Shown: in pieces, positions 1-9,590 of the stretch
Numbering within the stretch: position 1 is the stretch's first letter
Layout of the letters: each line of letters opens with the position of its first letter
From: an uncultured Oscillospiraceae bacterium
Lineage (GTDB): Bacteria > Bacillota > Clostridia > Oscillospirales > Acutalibacteraceae
Direction: 5' to 3'
Assembly: GCA_900555015.1 (NCBI GenBank)
Contig: USJL01000012.1
Location: forward strand, 1 to 53,423
DNA: 53,423 nt
Made by a program: the position numbers and the translations under genes
Notes under the pieces: generated by a model
The model's database searches: none
The model's input: the letters and a program-made list of their open reading frames with translations, nothing else
What the model was told of the DNA's origin: nothing

Positions 1-90
1 TGTTGTCAGCAGCCCGTTTCACGGTCTGCGTGTAGTTCCTTGTAAACTGACCTAAGTGATTGTATAAATAATTCCTTAACATTATCCAAT

Positions 91-636
91 TTAATCCCTC
101 AAATCGTTATCTAATATTTCGAGTAATTTTTTCTTTCCTCTTATCAGCTTTTGCTGAACGGTAGAAGATTTTTCACCCAACAAGTCGGCTATGTCTCTTA
201 TTTTCATATCACAAACAAAATGATAATACATAACATCTCTGTAGGTTTCATTAAGTAATTCAACAGCATTTACAATTTCTTTATAGCTTTCTGTAAGGCT
301 CATTTTTTCAAAGAAACGTTCATCTGTCAGATTTTCAATGTCGCCTATAAAAATATGCTCGCTGTTTCTTTTGTTTTTGTTGAAAATATTTATTGCGTTA
401 TTTTTAGTTGCCGTAATAACATATGCCAATGTCTTTTTTGACTTTGGATCATCAATAGCTTTCATATTTTTAGCAATCCTTATAAACGCTTCATGCACTG
501 CATCCTCAGCATCTTCATGATTATGAAGAATCGAATAAGCAGTTGAAACCATCCTTTTTCTATATTCATTATATATGATTTCAAATTTTTCTCTGTCATC
601 TTCACTGTCAATGAAGGACATATACAATGCTAAAAT
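91..636 (-). CDS. RNA polymerase sigma factor, sigma-70 family (ECF-like)
   Basis: A small sigma factor that would direct RNA polymerase to a limited set of promoters. Region 2 is visible near the N-terminus (YNEYRKRM followed by AEDAVHEAFIRIAKN) and region 4 near the C-terminus (ETYRDVMYYHF then IRDIADLLG, a helix-turn-helix). About 180 residues fits the ECF-type size; there is no sigma region 1 or 3. Start choice: the frame is open up to a TTG at 684, but that lies only about 9 nt from the predicted transcript start, whereas a strong AGGAGG (641-646) lies further in. The AGGAGG sits 4 nt from an ATT (634-636), 13 nt from a TTG (625-627) and 19 nt from an ATG (619-621). From memory, relatives begin with M-L-A-L-Y, which matches the ATT. 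No anti-sigma gene is visible, but its likely place (left of 91) is outside the window. The role is unknown. Confidence 0.85.
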   Translation of the reverse strand: MLALYMSFIDSEDDREKFEIIYNEYRKRMVSTAYSILHNHEDAEDAVHEAFIRIAKNMKAIDDPKSKKTLAYVITATKNNAINIFNKNKRNSEHIFIGDIENLTDERFFEKMSLTESYKEIVNAVELLNETYRDVMYYHFVCDMKIRDIADLLGEKSSTVQQKLIRGKKKLLEILDNDLRD

Positions 637-683
637 ATTTCCTCCTACTCTATATAACAACCTGATTTTATATTTACGTGACA

Positions 684-703
684 AAATGTTTTACAAAACA
701 TTT
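684..703. promoter_or_regulatory. Palindrome over the sigma-factor -10 and start site (operator-like)
   Basis: A perfect 9-bp inverted repeat with a 2-nt centre (AAATGTTTT-AC-AAAACATTT) covers the -10 region and predicted start of the sigma-factor gene. Its position suggests a repressor or autoregulatory site, though a 5' hairpin in the transcript is also possible. The binding protein is not known. Confidence 0.5.
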
Positions 704-728
704 AACACTTTATTTTTCGTTTTGTCAA
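700..728 (-). promoter_or_regulatory. Promoter of the sigma factor gene
   Basis: On the minus strand, TTGACA (723-728) is followed after 17 nt by TTAAAT (700-705). The -35 is a perfect match and the -10 matches 4 of 6. Transcription would start near 693. Confidence 0.6.
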
Positions 729-944
729 GAAAGATACAAAAATGTGTAAGTTTTTATTAAAAAAATCTGTCAATCCAAGAAATAAAGCGGATTTTGGCAC
801 TAAAAACAAGTTCCGCATTGTCTTATTTTTAATATGTAATTTCTCAATACAAAAGGTCAAAAATTAACAGGATATTTAATTGCACACCTCTTCGACAAAT
901 AAGCAGACTTAAAAAAACGCCTTAAAAAGAATTAAGGGCGAATA
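704..944. other. Intergenic region, no confident gene
   Basis: Between the sigma-factor promoter and the uvrA terminator I see no supported gene. A 41-codon reading frame on the plus strand from ATG 741 has no good ribosome binding site. An imperfect inverted repeat (CGCCTTAA ... TTAAGGGCG, about 919-940) lies just before the terminator. Confidence 0.5.
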
Positions 945-975
945 AAAAACGAGAAGCAATGCTTCTCGTTTTTTT
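945..975 (-). terminator. Rho-independent terminator after uvrA
   Basis: The hairpin CGAGAAG-CAATG-CTTCTCG (950-968) is flanked by A-runs on the left and T-runs on the right, so it can work on both strands. It lies 32 bp past the uvrA stop and closes the uvrB-MATE-uvrA operon. Confidence 0.85.
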
Positions 976-1006
976 GTTACTCTGCAATGAAACAATAAGG
1001 AAAATT

Positions 1007-3832
1007 TTAACCTTCAAGCAAAGGTTTAAGATATTGTGCCGTATATGATTTTTTACATTTTAAAAGTTCTTCTGGTGTACCGGTTGCAACAATTTTGCCG
1101 CCCTTTTTACCGCCCTCGGGACCTAAATCTATAATATAATCGGCATTTTTTATAACATCAAGATTATGTTCAATAACAAGCACGGTATTGCCTGTATCTA
1201 CAAGAGAATTAAGAACATCTATAAGTTTATGCACATCAGCAGTATGAAGACCTGTAGTAGGCTCATCCAAAATATAAATTGTTTTACCGGTAGAGCGCTT
1301 CATTAACTCTGTTGCAAGTTTAACACGCTGTGCTTCGCCGCCGGAAAGCGTAGTAGCCGGCTGACCGATTTTAACATATCCCAAACCAACCTTTGAAAGA
1401 GTGTTGAGCTTATTATAAATTTTAGGCTGTTGCTTAAAAAATTCCAATCCTTCATCAACTGTCATTTCAAGAATTTCAAAAATATTTTTGCCTTTAAACT
1501 TAACCTCTAAAGTTTCTCGATTATAACGCTGACCGCCGCAAACATCACAAGGAACGTAAATATCGGCAAGGAAATGCATTTCTATTTTTACAATTCCATC
1601 GCCGGAGCACGCCTCACATCTGCCGCCTTTAACATTAAAGGAAAAACGATTTGATTTATAGCCACGCATTTTTGATTCGGGAAGTTCTGCAAATAAATCT
1701 CTGATATCATTAAACACACCTGTATACGTTGCAGGGTTGGAACGAGGCGTTCTGCCGATAGGAGATTGGTCTATATCAATAACCTTATCAAGATATTCGT
1801 AACCTTTGATTTTATCGAATTTACCGGGTTTCTTTTTTGCATTATTCAATTCGCTGACAAGGAATTTATAAATAATTTCGTTTACAAGGCTTGATTTTCC
1901 GGAACCTGACACACCTGTAACGGCAACAAATTCGCCAAGAGGAATTTCAACATCAATTTTCTTTAAATTATTTTCGGCAGCACCGCAAACAACAAGTTTA
2001 TGACCGTTCCCCTGCCTTCTTTTTTCCGGAACCGGTATTTTTTTCTTTCCGCTTAAATACTGACCTGTTATTGAATTTTCACAATTAATAATATCATCAA
2101 CTGTACCTGCTGCAATCAGTTCACCGCCGTTAACGCCGGCTCCGGGACCGATATCAACTATATAATCGGCGGCACGCATAGTATCTTCATCATGCTCAAC
2201 AACAATTAAAGTGTTGCCTAAATCACGAAGATGTTTTAATGTGCCCAACAATTTATCATTATCACGCTGATGCAAACCGATTGACGGTTCGTCAAGAATA
2301 TAAAGCACACCAACAAGGGATGAGCCTATTTGAGTGGCAAGGCGAATACGCTGGGCTTCGCCGCCTGAAAGTGTTGCCGCCTCACGAGCCAAGGATAAAT
2401 AATCAAGCCCAACAGAATTAAGAAAAGTTAAACGTTCTTTGATTTCTCGTAAAACAAGCTTACCTATCATTTGCTCTTTTTCTGTAAGTTCCAACGAATC
2501 AATAAAATCAATTTCCTCGGAAATAGACATTTTACAAAATTCAAAAATATTTTTTCCGCCAACGGTAACACCCAAACTCATCGGAGATAATCTTGCACCT
2601 TTACAATCAGGGCAAACTGCTGAAACCATTACGCTTTCTATTTCCTGTCTTGACCATTCCGAAGTTGTTTCATCATAACGTCTTTTAAGATTATTGATTA
2701 CTCCCTCAAAATCATTTGTATATGTTCCTGAACCGTAACTTGTAACACGCTTCATTTTAATTTTTTTGCCGTTTGTACCGTACAAAATTGCCCTTAAAGC
2801 AGTTTTAGGCAACATTTCAACAGGCATATCAAGAGAAAAATCATATTCATCTGCCAAAGCATCAAAATACATTTTTGCAATAGAAGAGCCATCTGCCACA
2901 TTCCAGCCGCTTGCCTTAATTGCACCTTGATTTATTGAAAGTTTTCGGTTTGGAATAACAAGGTCTTCATCTATTTCTTTAAAAGTTCCCAATCCGGAAC
3001 AGCGTTTGCAAGCGCCGTACGGATTATTAAAAGAAAACATTCTCGGACTCATTTCTTCAATAGAAAAACCGTGCTCGGCACATGCATATTCAAGAGAATA
3101 AAGTTGCTCTTCCCCACCGATTACATCACAAAGAACCGAGCCTCCGCTCATTTTTGTTGCAGTTTCTATGCTGTCTGCCAAACGGCTTTTAATATCATTT
3201 GAAACAACAAGCCTGTCCACAACAATTTCAATATTATGTTTCTTATTTTTATCCATTTTAATGTCTTCGGATAAATCATAAATACTGCCGTCTACCCTGA
3301 CACGAACAAAACCGCTTTTTCGTGCGTCATCAAGTTCTTTTACATATTCGCCTTTTCTTCCACGAACAATAGGTGCCATAATTTGAATTCTTGTTTTTTC
3401 TTCAAGTTTAAGAATTTTATCTACAATCTGGTCTACGGTTTGTTTTTCTATTACCTTACCGCATACAGGGCAATGAGGCACACCGATTCGTGCATATAAA
3501 AGTCGCAAATAATCATAAATTTCTGTTACCGTGCCAACTGTTGAACGTGGATTCTTGGAAGTTGTTTTTTGGTCTATTGAAATAGCCGGACTTAACCCTT
3601 CTATATAATCCACATCTGGCTTTTCCATTTGACCCAAAAACTGCCTTGCATATGATGAAAGACTTTCAACATACCTTCTTTGCCCTTCTGCATAAATTGT
3701 ATCAAAAGCAAGGCTTGATTTACCTGAACCGGAAAGTCCCGTAAACACAACCAAACTATCTCTCGGAATTTCAACATCAATATTTTTTAAATTGTGTTCC
3801 CTTGCACCTTTTACAACAATATTTTTAGCCAT
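1007..3832 (-). CDS. uvrA: UvrABC excinuclease subunit A
   Basis: The damage-recognition ATPase of nucleotide excision repair, which loads UvrB at DNA lesions. The chain of about 941 residues is normal for UvrA. Both ABC modules are present: Walker [10 protein letters not shown] near residue 32 and a second (GVSGSGKSS) in the C-terminal half, with two LSGGEAQR signature motifs. Zinc-binding positions are visible (C-ACKRC half and CEAC...CDVC); the first knuckle reads C-A-E-H rather than C-x-x-C, so histidine may be the ligand. A GTG at 3841 is in frame, but the ATG at 3832 gives the usual MAKN start, with AGGTGAT placed correctly upstream. The start overlaps the end of the preceding MATE gene by 8 nt, so translation is probably coupled. 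Cytoplasmic. Confidence 0.98.
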   Translation of the reverse strand: MAKNIVVKGAREHNLKNIDVEIPRDSLVVFTGLSGSGKSSLAFDTIYAEGQRRYVESLSSYARQFLGQMEKPDVDYIEGLSPAISIDQKTTSKNPRSTVGTVTEIYDYLRLLYARIGVPHCPVCGKVIEKQTVDQIVDKILKLEEKTRIQIMAPIVRGRKGEYVKELDDARKSGFVRVRVDGSIYDLSEDIKMDKNKKHNIEIVVDRLVVSNDIKSRLADSIETATKMSGGSVLCDVIGGEEQLYSLEYACAEHGFSIEEMSPRMFSFNNPYGACKRCSGLGTFKEIDEDLVIPNRKLSINQGAIKASGWNVADGSSIAKMYFDALADEYDFSLDMPVEMLPKTALRAILYGTNGKKIKMKRVTSYGSGTYTNDFEGVINNLKRRYDETTSEWSRQEIESVMVSAVCPDCKGARLSPMSLGVTVGGKNIFEFCKMSISEEIDFIDSLELTEKEQMIGKLVLREIKERLTFLNSVGLDYLSLAREAATLSGGEAQRIRLATQIGSSLVGVLYILDEPSIGLHQRDNDKLLGTLKHLRDLGNTLIVVEHDEDTMRAADYIVDIGPGAGVNGGELIAAGTVDDIINCENSITGQYLSGKKKIPVPEKRRQGNGHKLVVCGAAENNLKKIDVEIPLGEFVAVTGVSGSGKSSLVNEIIYKFLVSELNNAKKKPGKFDKIKGYEYLDKVIDIDQSPIGRTPRSNPATYTGVFNDIRDLFAELPESKMRGYKSNRFSFNVKGGRCEACSGDGIVKIEMHFLADIYVPCDVCGGQRYNRETLEVKFKGKNIFEILEMTVDEGLEFFKQQPKIYNKLNTLSKVGLGYVKIGQPATTLSGGEAQRVKLATELMKRSTGKTIYILDEPTTGLHTADVHKLIDVLNSLVDTGNTVLVIEHNLDVIKNADYIIDLGPEGGKKGGKIVATGTPEELLKCKKSYTAQYLKPLLEG

Positions 3833-5249
3833 TAATATCACCTGCTTTGTTTTTTAATTTTAACAATGCCTGTTTACCCTCTTCCGTAACAGGCTTAATC
3901 CACCTTTTTGAAAGGTAAAATTTCATACAAAAAATATTTTTTGGTATATCCTCGAATACATACATTATGATATATGCAACTATAAACGGAACCTTAAATA
4001 AATAAACGGCAATTAAAGTTGCAGGCACAGAAAGCGCCCAAAGGCAAAATAATTCATATTTTGCACCGGTTACCGTATCGCCGCCTGAACGAAAAATTGC
4101 CACTACCTGCAAATAAGGCATAATTCTAAACGGAAAAGCAACTGCATAAACAGCCATAAGTGAACGTGCTGTTTTAACTGAAAGCTCACTGATACTGTTA
4201 CCCATATTAAACAAATCAACAAGTTGATTTCTGAACAAAACAATAATTACAGATACACAAACCGCCAAAGCGGGAACAAGAACGGAAAATCTTTTTGAAT
4301 CCCTTAAAGCATTTTCAATTTCACCGCTTCCAACCGATTTACCTATCATGACAGACGCAGCACTGCATATACCTATAAATATTACAAACGCAATATTTTC
4401 AAAACTTCTTACTATTGTGAGAGCCGAAAAATATTCGTAGCCCATATTTCCGAATATTATATTAAAAACAAAAGTACCAACACCCCACATGCCTTCATTA
4501 ATAACAACGGGAGTGGCTTTTTTTACGTATTCCGTTAGCTCTGTTTTATCGAAAACGAAATACTGCTTAAAGCTACCGATTAAAATATTCTTTTGTACTA
4601 ATGAAATTATTACAAGAATAAATACGCCTAACCAAGCGGATATTACAGTTGCCACGGCTGCGCCTTTAATACCCATTTTGCTAAAACCGAATTTGCCGAA
4701 AATCATGACATAGTCAAGAAAAATATTAAGAATTGTGGTGAAAGCAGAAACATACATCGGCAATTTTACATTTTCAACAGACCTTAAAACAGCCGCCATT
4801 ATATTTGTTAAAGCAACAGCAATATAAGAAAAGCTTACTGCCTTTAAATATTCGCTTCCTGTTGCAACAACCTGTGCATCCGAATTGAAAATTCTTATAA
4901 CCAAATTTGGAAAGAAAAAGCTTAACAAAGTAAAGGTAACTGAAATAATTAAAGCAAAAATTATGGATATGCCGGCAACTCTGCGAATTTTATCTGTTGC
5001 TCTTATTCCCCAATATTGTGAAACAAACACGGTTGTTGCAGAACAAAAGCCTACTAAAATCATAGTCATAAGCCAGCCCCATTGCCCAATCATACCTACA
5101 GATGAAAGTGCAACTGTGCCCAAACTGCTTACAAGCAATGTATCTGCCAGTGTAAATGAACTTGTAAGCAAGTTTTGTAAAGCAACCGGTAACGCAAGAC
5201 GTAATGTGTCTTGCCAAAACTTTTTGTTGGCAAACAAATTTTTTGTCAA
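3825..5249 (-). CDS. MATE family efflux transporter
   Basis: A 12-helix inner-membrane protein of the multi-antimicrobial extrusion family (474 residues), which exchanges Na+ or H+ for small organic cations or drugs. The N-terminal region ([21 protein letters not shown]) and the internal repeat ([14 protein letters not shown]) fit MatE domains 1 and 2. It starts at TTG 5249, overlapping the uvrB stop codon (ATTGA), with GAGGAG 11 nt upstream, and it overlaps uvrA by 8 nt. The gene is therefore translationally locked between the two halves of the excinuclease operon. Substrate unknown. A link between efflux of DNA-damaging compounds and repair is inference only. Confidence 0.93.
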   Translation of the reverse strand: MTKNLFANKKFWQDTLRLALPVALQNLLTSSFTLADTLLVSSLGTVALSSVGMIGQWGWLMTMILVGFCSATTVFVSQYWGIRATDKIRRVAGISIIFALIISVTFTLLSFFFPNLVIRIFNSDAQVVATGSEYLKAVSFSYIAVALTNIMAAVLRSVENVKLPMYVSAFTTILNIFLDYVMIFGKFGFSKMGIKGAAVATVISAWLGVFILVIISLVQKNILIGSFKQYFVFDKTELTEYVKKATPVVINEGMWGVGTFVFNIIFGNMGYEYFSALTIVRSFENIAFVIFIGICSAASVMIGKSVGSGEIENALRDSKRFSVLVPALAVCVSVIIVLFRNQLVDLFNMGNSISELSVKTARSLMAVYAVAFPFRIMPYLQVVAIFRSGGDTVTGAKYELFCLWALSVPATLIAVYLFKVPFIVAYIIMYVFEDIPKNIFCMKFYLSKRWIKPVTEEGKQALLKLKNKAGDING

Positions 5250-7204
5250 TTTTGTTTTAACTCCTCAATTTTATCACGCAAATATGCAGCATGTTCAAAT
5301 TCAAGCATTTTTGCCGCTTCTTTCATTTCTTTAGTTAACTTATCAATAAGAACAGCTTTATCCTTTTTGGAAAGCTTTTTGCCTTTTCTGCCGTCAATCT
5401 TCTCTTTAGAAGTAATTTCAAGTACATCACGAACCTCTTTTTTTATGGTTTGAGGCACAATTCCGTGTTCTTTATTGTATTCTTCCTGAATTTTACGACG
5501 GCGAACCGTTTCACTGATTGCTTTTTCCATAGACGGCGTAACACTGTCTGCATACATAATTACTTCGCCGTTTGCATTTCTTGCCGCCCTGCCTATAGTT
5601 TGAACAAGAGATGTTTCAGAACGCAAAAAACCTTCTTTATCGGCATCTAAAATAGCAACAAGAGATACCTCGGGAATATCAAGACCTTCTCTTAACAAGT
5701 TTATACCAACAAGCACATCAAATTCACCAAGACGCAAATCTCTTATAATTTCCATTCTTTCTATAGTATCAACATCATGGTGCATATACCTAACTTTAAT
5801 GTCGAAACCTTCAAGATAAGCTGTTAAATCTTCTGCCATTGCTTTTGTTAATGTGGTAACAAGCACTCTTTCTTTACGCTCTACACGAATATTTATTTCC
5901 GATACCAAATCATCCATTTGGTCTTCGGTAGGTTTAACATTAATAATTGGGTCTAACAACCCGGTAGGGCGAATAATTTGTTCAACAATTTGTGTTGATT
6001 TTTCTTTTTCAAATTGACCCGGTGTTGCAGATGTAAATACAACCTGATTAACTTTACCGTAAAACTCATCAAACTGCAAAGGTCTGTTATCAAAGGCAGA
6101 CGGAAGTCTGAATCCATAATCAATAAGACTTTTTTTACGGCTTCTGTCACCGCCGTACATTCCTCTTACCTGTGGCAACATAACATGACTTTCATCGCAA
6201 AACAAAAGAAAATCATTAGGAAAATAATCTAAAAGCGTAAACGGAGCTTCACCCGGTTTTCTTCCGCTCATAACAGCAGAATAATTTTCAATACCTTTAC
6301 AAAATCCAGTTTCTTGAAGCATTTCAATATCATTCATTGTTCTTTCTTTAATTCTTTGTGCCTCAAGAAGTTTGCCTTTAGATTCAAAATACGAAACACG
6401 CTCAACCATTTCGTTATATATTTTATCGAGCGCAACCTTCATTTTTTCTGCACCGACAACATAATGAGAAGCAGGATAAATACAAGCATGGGCAAGTATT
6501 CCTTCAATTTTGCCGGTAACATGATTAATTTCACAAATTCGATCAACTTCATCACCGAAGAATTCAACTCTGATTGCATTGCCGCTTGAACCGGCAGGAA
6601 AAATTTCTACAGTGTCGCCGCGAACTCTGAATTTATTTCGCACAAAATTAATATCATTTCTTTCATATTGAATTGACACTAACTTATGAATTAACTCATC
6701 TCTGCCCAATTCCATACCGGTACGCAAAGATATTACCATATTACGATAATCAATAGGGTCGCCTATAGAATATATACAAGAAACAGACGCAACAATTATT
6801 ACATCTCTTCTTTCTGACAATGCGGCTGTGGCGCTGTGGCGCAATTTATCGATTTCCTCGTTAATGGCACTGTCTTTTTCAATATAAGTATCTGTTGTGG
6901 CAACATAAGCCTCAGGCTGATAATAATCATAATAAGACACAAAATACTCAACTGCATTTTCCGGGAAAAATTCTTTAAACTCACTGCAAAGCTGTGCGGC
7001 AAGAGTTTTATTATGTGCCAAAACAAGCGTAGGCTTATTAACTTTTTCAATAATATTTGCCATAGTGAAAGTTTTACCGGAACCTGTTACACCCATAAGG
7101 GTTTGTTCCTTATCACCACGTTTAATACCTTCAACAAGTTTTTCAATAGCCTGGGGCTGGTCGCCGGTAGGCTTAAATTTGCTTACCAATTTAAACTTAT
7201 CCAT
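5246..7204 (-). CDS. uvrB: UvrABC excinuclease subunit B
   Basis: The helicase-like subunit that receives damaged DNA from UvrA and recruits UvrC. At 652 residues it is full length. Walker [10 protein letters not shown] (about 39-47), the Y-rich beta-hairpin ([11 protein letters not shown], about 92-102), the DEAD-like CDESHV motif, helicase motif VI (QTIGRAARN) and the C-terminal UVR motif (LIDKLTKEM...[11 protein letters not shown]) are all visible. The ATG at 7204 has AAGGA 8 nt upstream. It is the first gene of the uvrB-MATE-uvrA operon. I see no LexA/SOS box of the usual Gram-positive type (CGAAC-N4-GTTCG) near its promoter, so damage induction is not supported by sequence. Confidence 0.98.
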   Translation of the reverse strand: MDKFKLVSKFKPTGDQPQAIEKLVEGIKRGDKEQTLMGVTGSGKTFTMANIIEKVNKPTLVLAHNKTLAAQLCSEFKEFFPENAVEYFVSYYDYYQPEAYVATTDTYIEKDSAINEEIDKLRHSATAALSERRDVIIVASVSCIYSIGDPIDYRNMVISLRTGMELGRDELIHKLVSIQYERNDINFVRNKFRVRGDTVEIFPAGSSGNAIRVEFFGDEVDRICEINHVTGKIEGILAHACIYPASHYVVGAEKMKVALDKIYNEMVERVSYFESKGKLLEAQRIKERTMNDIEMLQETGFCKGIENYSAVMSGRKPGEAPFTLLDYFPNDFLLFCDESHVMLPQVRGMYGGDRSRKKSLIDYGFRLPSAFDNRPLQFDEFYGKVNQVVFTSATPGQFEKEKSTQIVEQIIRPTGLLDPIINVKPTEDQMDDLVSEINIRVERKERVLVTTLTKAMAEDLTAYLEGFDIKVRYMHHDVDTIERMEIIRDLRLGEFDVLVGINLLREGLDIPEVSLVAILDADKEGFLRSETSLVQTIGRAARNANGEVIMYADSVTPSMEKAISETVRRRKIQEEYNKEHGIVPQTIKKEVRDVLEITSKEKIDGRKGKKLSKKDKAVLIDKLTKEMKEAAKMLEFEHAAYLRDKIEELKQN

Positions 7205-7237
7205 AAAAATTTTCCTTACTTCTGCGCAATTAGAGTT

Positions 7238-7266
7238 ATTTTAACATATTATTTACTTTTTGTAAA
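7238..7266 (-). promoter_or_regulatory. Promoter of uvrB operon
   Basis: On the minus strand, TTTACA (7261-7266), 17 nt, then TAAAAT (7238-7243); both match 5 of 6. The leader would be about 26 nt. The site overlaps the divergent promoter for the pseudouridine synthase gene, so the two compete for polymerase. Confidence 0.65.
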
Positions 7267-7280
7267 TTGTAATATATAAT
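7252..7280 (+). promoter_or_regulatory. Promoter of rluA-like gene, leaderless
   Basis: TTTACT (7252-7257), 17 nt, then a perfect TATAAT (7275-7280). The predicted transcript start falls on the ATG at 7287, and there is no Shine-Dalgarno sequence in front of that ATG. Confidence 0.6.
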
Positions 7281-7286
7281 GTAATT

Positions 7287-8231
7287 ATGAAATCTTATAT
7301 AATATCAAAAAATGACTGCGATCAAAGAGTTGACAGATTTATTCAAAAAAAATTTCCAAAACTTCCAAAATCATTAATGTTTAAGGAAATAAGGAAGAAA
7401 AATATTAAAGTTAATAAAAAAAGAACCGAGCCGTCATATATTTTATGCAACGGTGATTTGATTGAACTTTACCTAAAAGATGATGTGCTTGAAGAAAAAA
7501 AGGTTCACTATGATTTTACCGATGCATCAAAGCAACTTGATATAATATACGAAGACGAAAATATTATTCTTGTTGACAAAAAACCGGGGTTACTTTGCCA
7601 CCCTGACGGTAATGAATACACAGACACATTAATTGCAAGAATAAAGCGTTATCTTTACGATAAAAACGAATGGAAACCAAATGAAGAAAATTGTTTTACG
7701 CCTGCCCTTGCAAACAGAATTGACAGAAATACAGGCGGAATAGTTATTGCGGCAAAAAACGCACAAGCTTTAAGAATACTTAACGAAAAAATTAAAAGCA
7801 GAGAAATACAAAAGTTATATTTATGCGTTGCGCAAGGCATAATGCCTAAAGAAACCGACATTTTAACAGGATACCTTACAAAAAACAACAGCAAAAACAA
7901 GGTAAATGTTTCTTTAGCCAAAACCGACGGAGCAAAAAAAATTGTTACAAAATACACGGTAATTGATACTTGGAATAATAATTCACTGATTGAAATTGAT
8001 TTACTTACAGGCAGAACTCATCAAATCAGAGCTCATTTATCATTTATCGGCCACCCCCTTGTAAACGACGGAAAATACGGAAAGGAACACGGAAGATACC
8101 GACAGGCGCTTTACAGTTATAAACTGAAATTTAACTTTAATGACGATAATTTGCTTTCTTATCTTTACGGGAAAGAATTTGAAATAAAAAACTGTGAAGT
8201 TTACAGGAATTTTTATGAAAGGAAGTACTGA
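7287..8231 (+). CDS. RluA family 23S rRNA pseudouridine synthase
   Basis: Converts uridine to pseudouridine, probably in 23S rRNA (RluC/RluD-like), although the exact site cannot be read from sequence. The N-terminal S4 RNA-binding domain covers roughly residues 10-65. The catalytic motif is NRIDRNTGG near residue 147, where D is the nucleophile of the HRLD family motif. The C-terminal GRTHQIRAH motif is also present. At 314 residues it has the normal length. The ATG at 7287 coincides with the predicted transcript start, so the mRNA may be leaderless. It is followed after 3 nt by a membrane-protein gene and appears to head a three-gene operon ending at the 9055 terminator. Confidence 0.93.
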   Translation: MKSYIISKNDCDQRVDRFIQKKFPKLPKSLMFKEIRKKNIKVNKKRTEPSYILCNGDLIELYLKDDVLEEKKVHYDFTDASKQLDIIYEDENIILVDKKPGLLCHPDGNEYTDTLIARIKRYLYDKNEWKPNEENCFTPALANRIDRNTGGIVIAAKNAQALRILNEKIKSREIQKLYLCVAQGIMPKETDILTGYLTKNNSKNKVNVSLAKTDGAKKIVTKYTVIDTWNNNSLIEIDLLTGRTHQIRAHLSFIGHPLVNDGKYGKEHGRYRQALYSYKLKFNFNDDNLLSYLYGKEFEIKNCEVYRNFYERKY

Positions 8232-8234
8232 TTT

Positions 8235-8687
8235 ATGAAAAAAGATATTTTTAAAATAATATCGCCTATTCATGTTTTAATTTCAATTATATTTGATGCT
8301 GCTTCAATATGGGTAACATCAATAAGCATAATAAGCATAAAAAGCGGTGCAACATTTTATAACATCGTGTTTTTAATAATTTCTGTATTTGCAATTATTT
8401 TAGCGATATTTTATACGAAAGAAATTTTTTCAAACGGAATTATATTTTATGATGACAGATTGGAATTTACCGGTCTTGATGAAAACAACATTATAAAATA
8501 CAACGAAATCAACAGCATTGAAACTTTTAAAGACACAAAAGCAAGTTTAAAAAAGAACTTATACGAACGCCGCTCTCTACTTATCTTTAACTTAAAAGAC
8601 GGCAACATTCAAACTATTGATTTAGGACTTACATCAAAAAAGACATTAAGCAAAATCGAAAACAAAATAAATGAAAAATTAAAATAA
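8235..8687 (+). CDS. Small membrane protein, PH-like tail
   Basis: An unrecognised 150-residue protein. Two hydrophobic segments (about 10-30 and 40-62) are followed by a soluble, beta-rich region of about 85 residues (GIIFYDDRLEFTG ... IKYNEINSIE). This layout resembles bacterial PH-domain membrane proteins, but the resemblance is to the layout only. The ATG follows the pseudouridine synthase stop by 3 nt, with AAGGAAG overlapping the end of that gene, so the two are co-transcribed. Function unknown. Confidence 0.75.
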   Translation: MKKDIFKIISPIHVLISIIFDAASIWVTSISIISIKSGATFYNIVFLIISVFAIILAIFYTKEIFSNGIIFYDDRLEFTGLDENNIIKYNEINSIETFKDTKASLKKNLYERRSLLIFNLKDGNIQTIDLGLTSKKTLSKIENKINEKLK

Positions 8688-8701
8688 AGGAGTATCAATA
8701 T

Positions 8702-9034
8702 ATGTTAATAAAAGGGTTAGACGTTGTTTTAAGAGAAATTAACGAGTTATGTTCACAACCTGACGGACCAAGAGAAATTACTGTTTGTGAACCTGAATAC
8801 GACAAAGAGCAAATTGATGTACTTATTTTATCCGGTCATCTTATAAAAACAGATATCAGCACACCTGATGAATGGAAATATATTGTTGAACCTGCCGAGG
8901 CAGGAATCGGCTGTTATTCTAAAAGAAAATCAGATATACTGATTAAAAGACAGCAATATATTATGGAATTATTAAAATTCACGATACCCACGGTTATCTC
9001 AATCATTGCACTTATAGTCGCTATTGTAAAATAA
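8702..9034 (+). CDS. Uncharacterised protein with C-terminal membrane anchor
   Basis: A 110-residue protein with no family I recognise. Residues 1-85 are soluble and charged. The last about 20 residues (FTIPTVISIIALIVAIV) form a single membrane helix, so it is probably a tail-anchored protein with a cytoplasmic head. It has a strong AAAGGAG at a good distance from ATG 8702 and lies 14 nt after the preceding gene. It is the last gene of the operon before a long terminator. Confidence 0.7.
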   Translation: MLIKGLDVVLREINELCSQPDGPREITVCEPEYDKEQIDVLILSGHLIKTDISTPDEWKYIVEPAEAGIGCYSKRKSDILIKRQQYIMELLKFTIPTVISIIALIVAIVK

Positions 9035-9054
9035 AATTAGTTCTAAACCTAAAC

Positions 9055-9092
9055 AAAACGGGCTTTGACATACATACGTCAAAGCCCGTTTT
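9055..9092. terminator. Bidirectional terminator
   Basis: A perfect 15-bp stem (AAAACGGGCTTTGAC, 9055-9069, with its complement 9078-9092) and an 8-nt loop, ending in T-runs on both strands. It separates the plus-strand rluA-like operon from the minus-strand lipoprotein gene. Confidence 0.9.
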
Positions 9093-9105
9093 ATAATTAA
9101 GTGAA

Positions 9106-9579
9106 TTACTGAATAAAATCAAATTTAACACCGTAATCCACAAAATTAATTGATATATAACAGTTGTCTTTTTTCTGCAGCAAAACAAAATCACCAAGTG
9201 CAGTTTTTCCTTTATATTCAAAGCCTGTATCTGTAAGTGATACGTCAACATTTTCAACATTTTTTAAATATTCAAATGCATCATATAGAGCAACGGCGGG
9301 ATTAGAGGCTTCAAAACCGGAATTTTGAGTATATTCCATATCATCATAAGTGCAAATTAACGATGAACCGTTATAAATATAAGTAACGCCCGAAACATTT
9401 GTTGAAGTTGCGGAAACAGTTACTGTGCCGTTTTCATAAGTAACATTACATTGACATGAAAATTCCCCTGAAGTAAAAGTTGCGTTTTGATTAAAATCAG
9501 CTATTTCAGGGGTATAATTTTTTATTTTACATCCTGTTAAAAGCACAAAAATCAGCACTAAAGGAATAATTTTTTTCAA
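9106..9579 (-). CDS. Small lipoprotein of unknown function
   Basis: A 157-residue exported lipoprotein. A short positively charged start and hydrophobic stretch lead into the lipobox LLTGC (about residues 13-17), so it should be anchored to the outer face of the membrane. The mature part is rich in beta-prone, Thr/Asn-containing sequence with two Cys in SCQCNV. The start is TTG 9579, with AAGGA in the short gap after nnr. It is the last gene of the lacZ-acpS-nnr operon. No known domain recognised. Confidence 0.8.
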   Translation of the reverse strand: MKKIIPLVLIFVLLTGCKIKNYTPEIADFNQNATFTSGEFSCQCNVTYENGTVTVSATSTNVSGVTYIYNGSSLICTYDDMEYTQNSGFEASNPAVALYDAFEYLKNVENVDVSLTDTGFEYKGKTALGDFVLLQKKDNCYISINFVDYGVKFDFIQ

Positions 9580-9590
9580 AAGCTCAGTCC

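Noticed and set aside
1..90. Partial gene on the minus strand (reads VYKELHADRETGC before a stop)
   Set aside because: Too short and without context; I cannot support a call.
741..866. A 41-codon plus-strand gene beginning MCKFLLKK
   Set aside because: No good ribosome binding site, low-complexity start, no recognisable family.
2239..2678. Plus-strand reading frames opposite uvrA
   Set aside because: Shadows of the real gene with no start signals or family motifs.
3833..3841. GTG start of uvrA three codons upstream
   Set aside because: The ATG at 3832 gives the conserved MAKN start and better spacing to AGGTGAT.
7205..7286. SOS (LexA) box controlling uvrB
   Set aside because: No CGAAC-N4-GTTCG-like sequence is visible in the promoter region.
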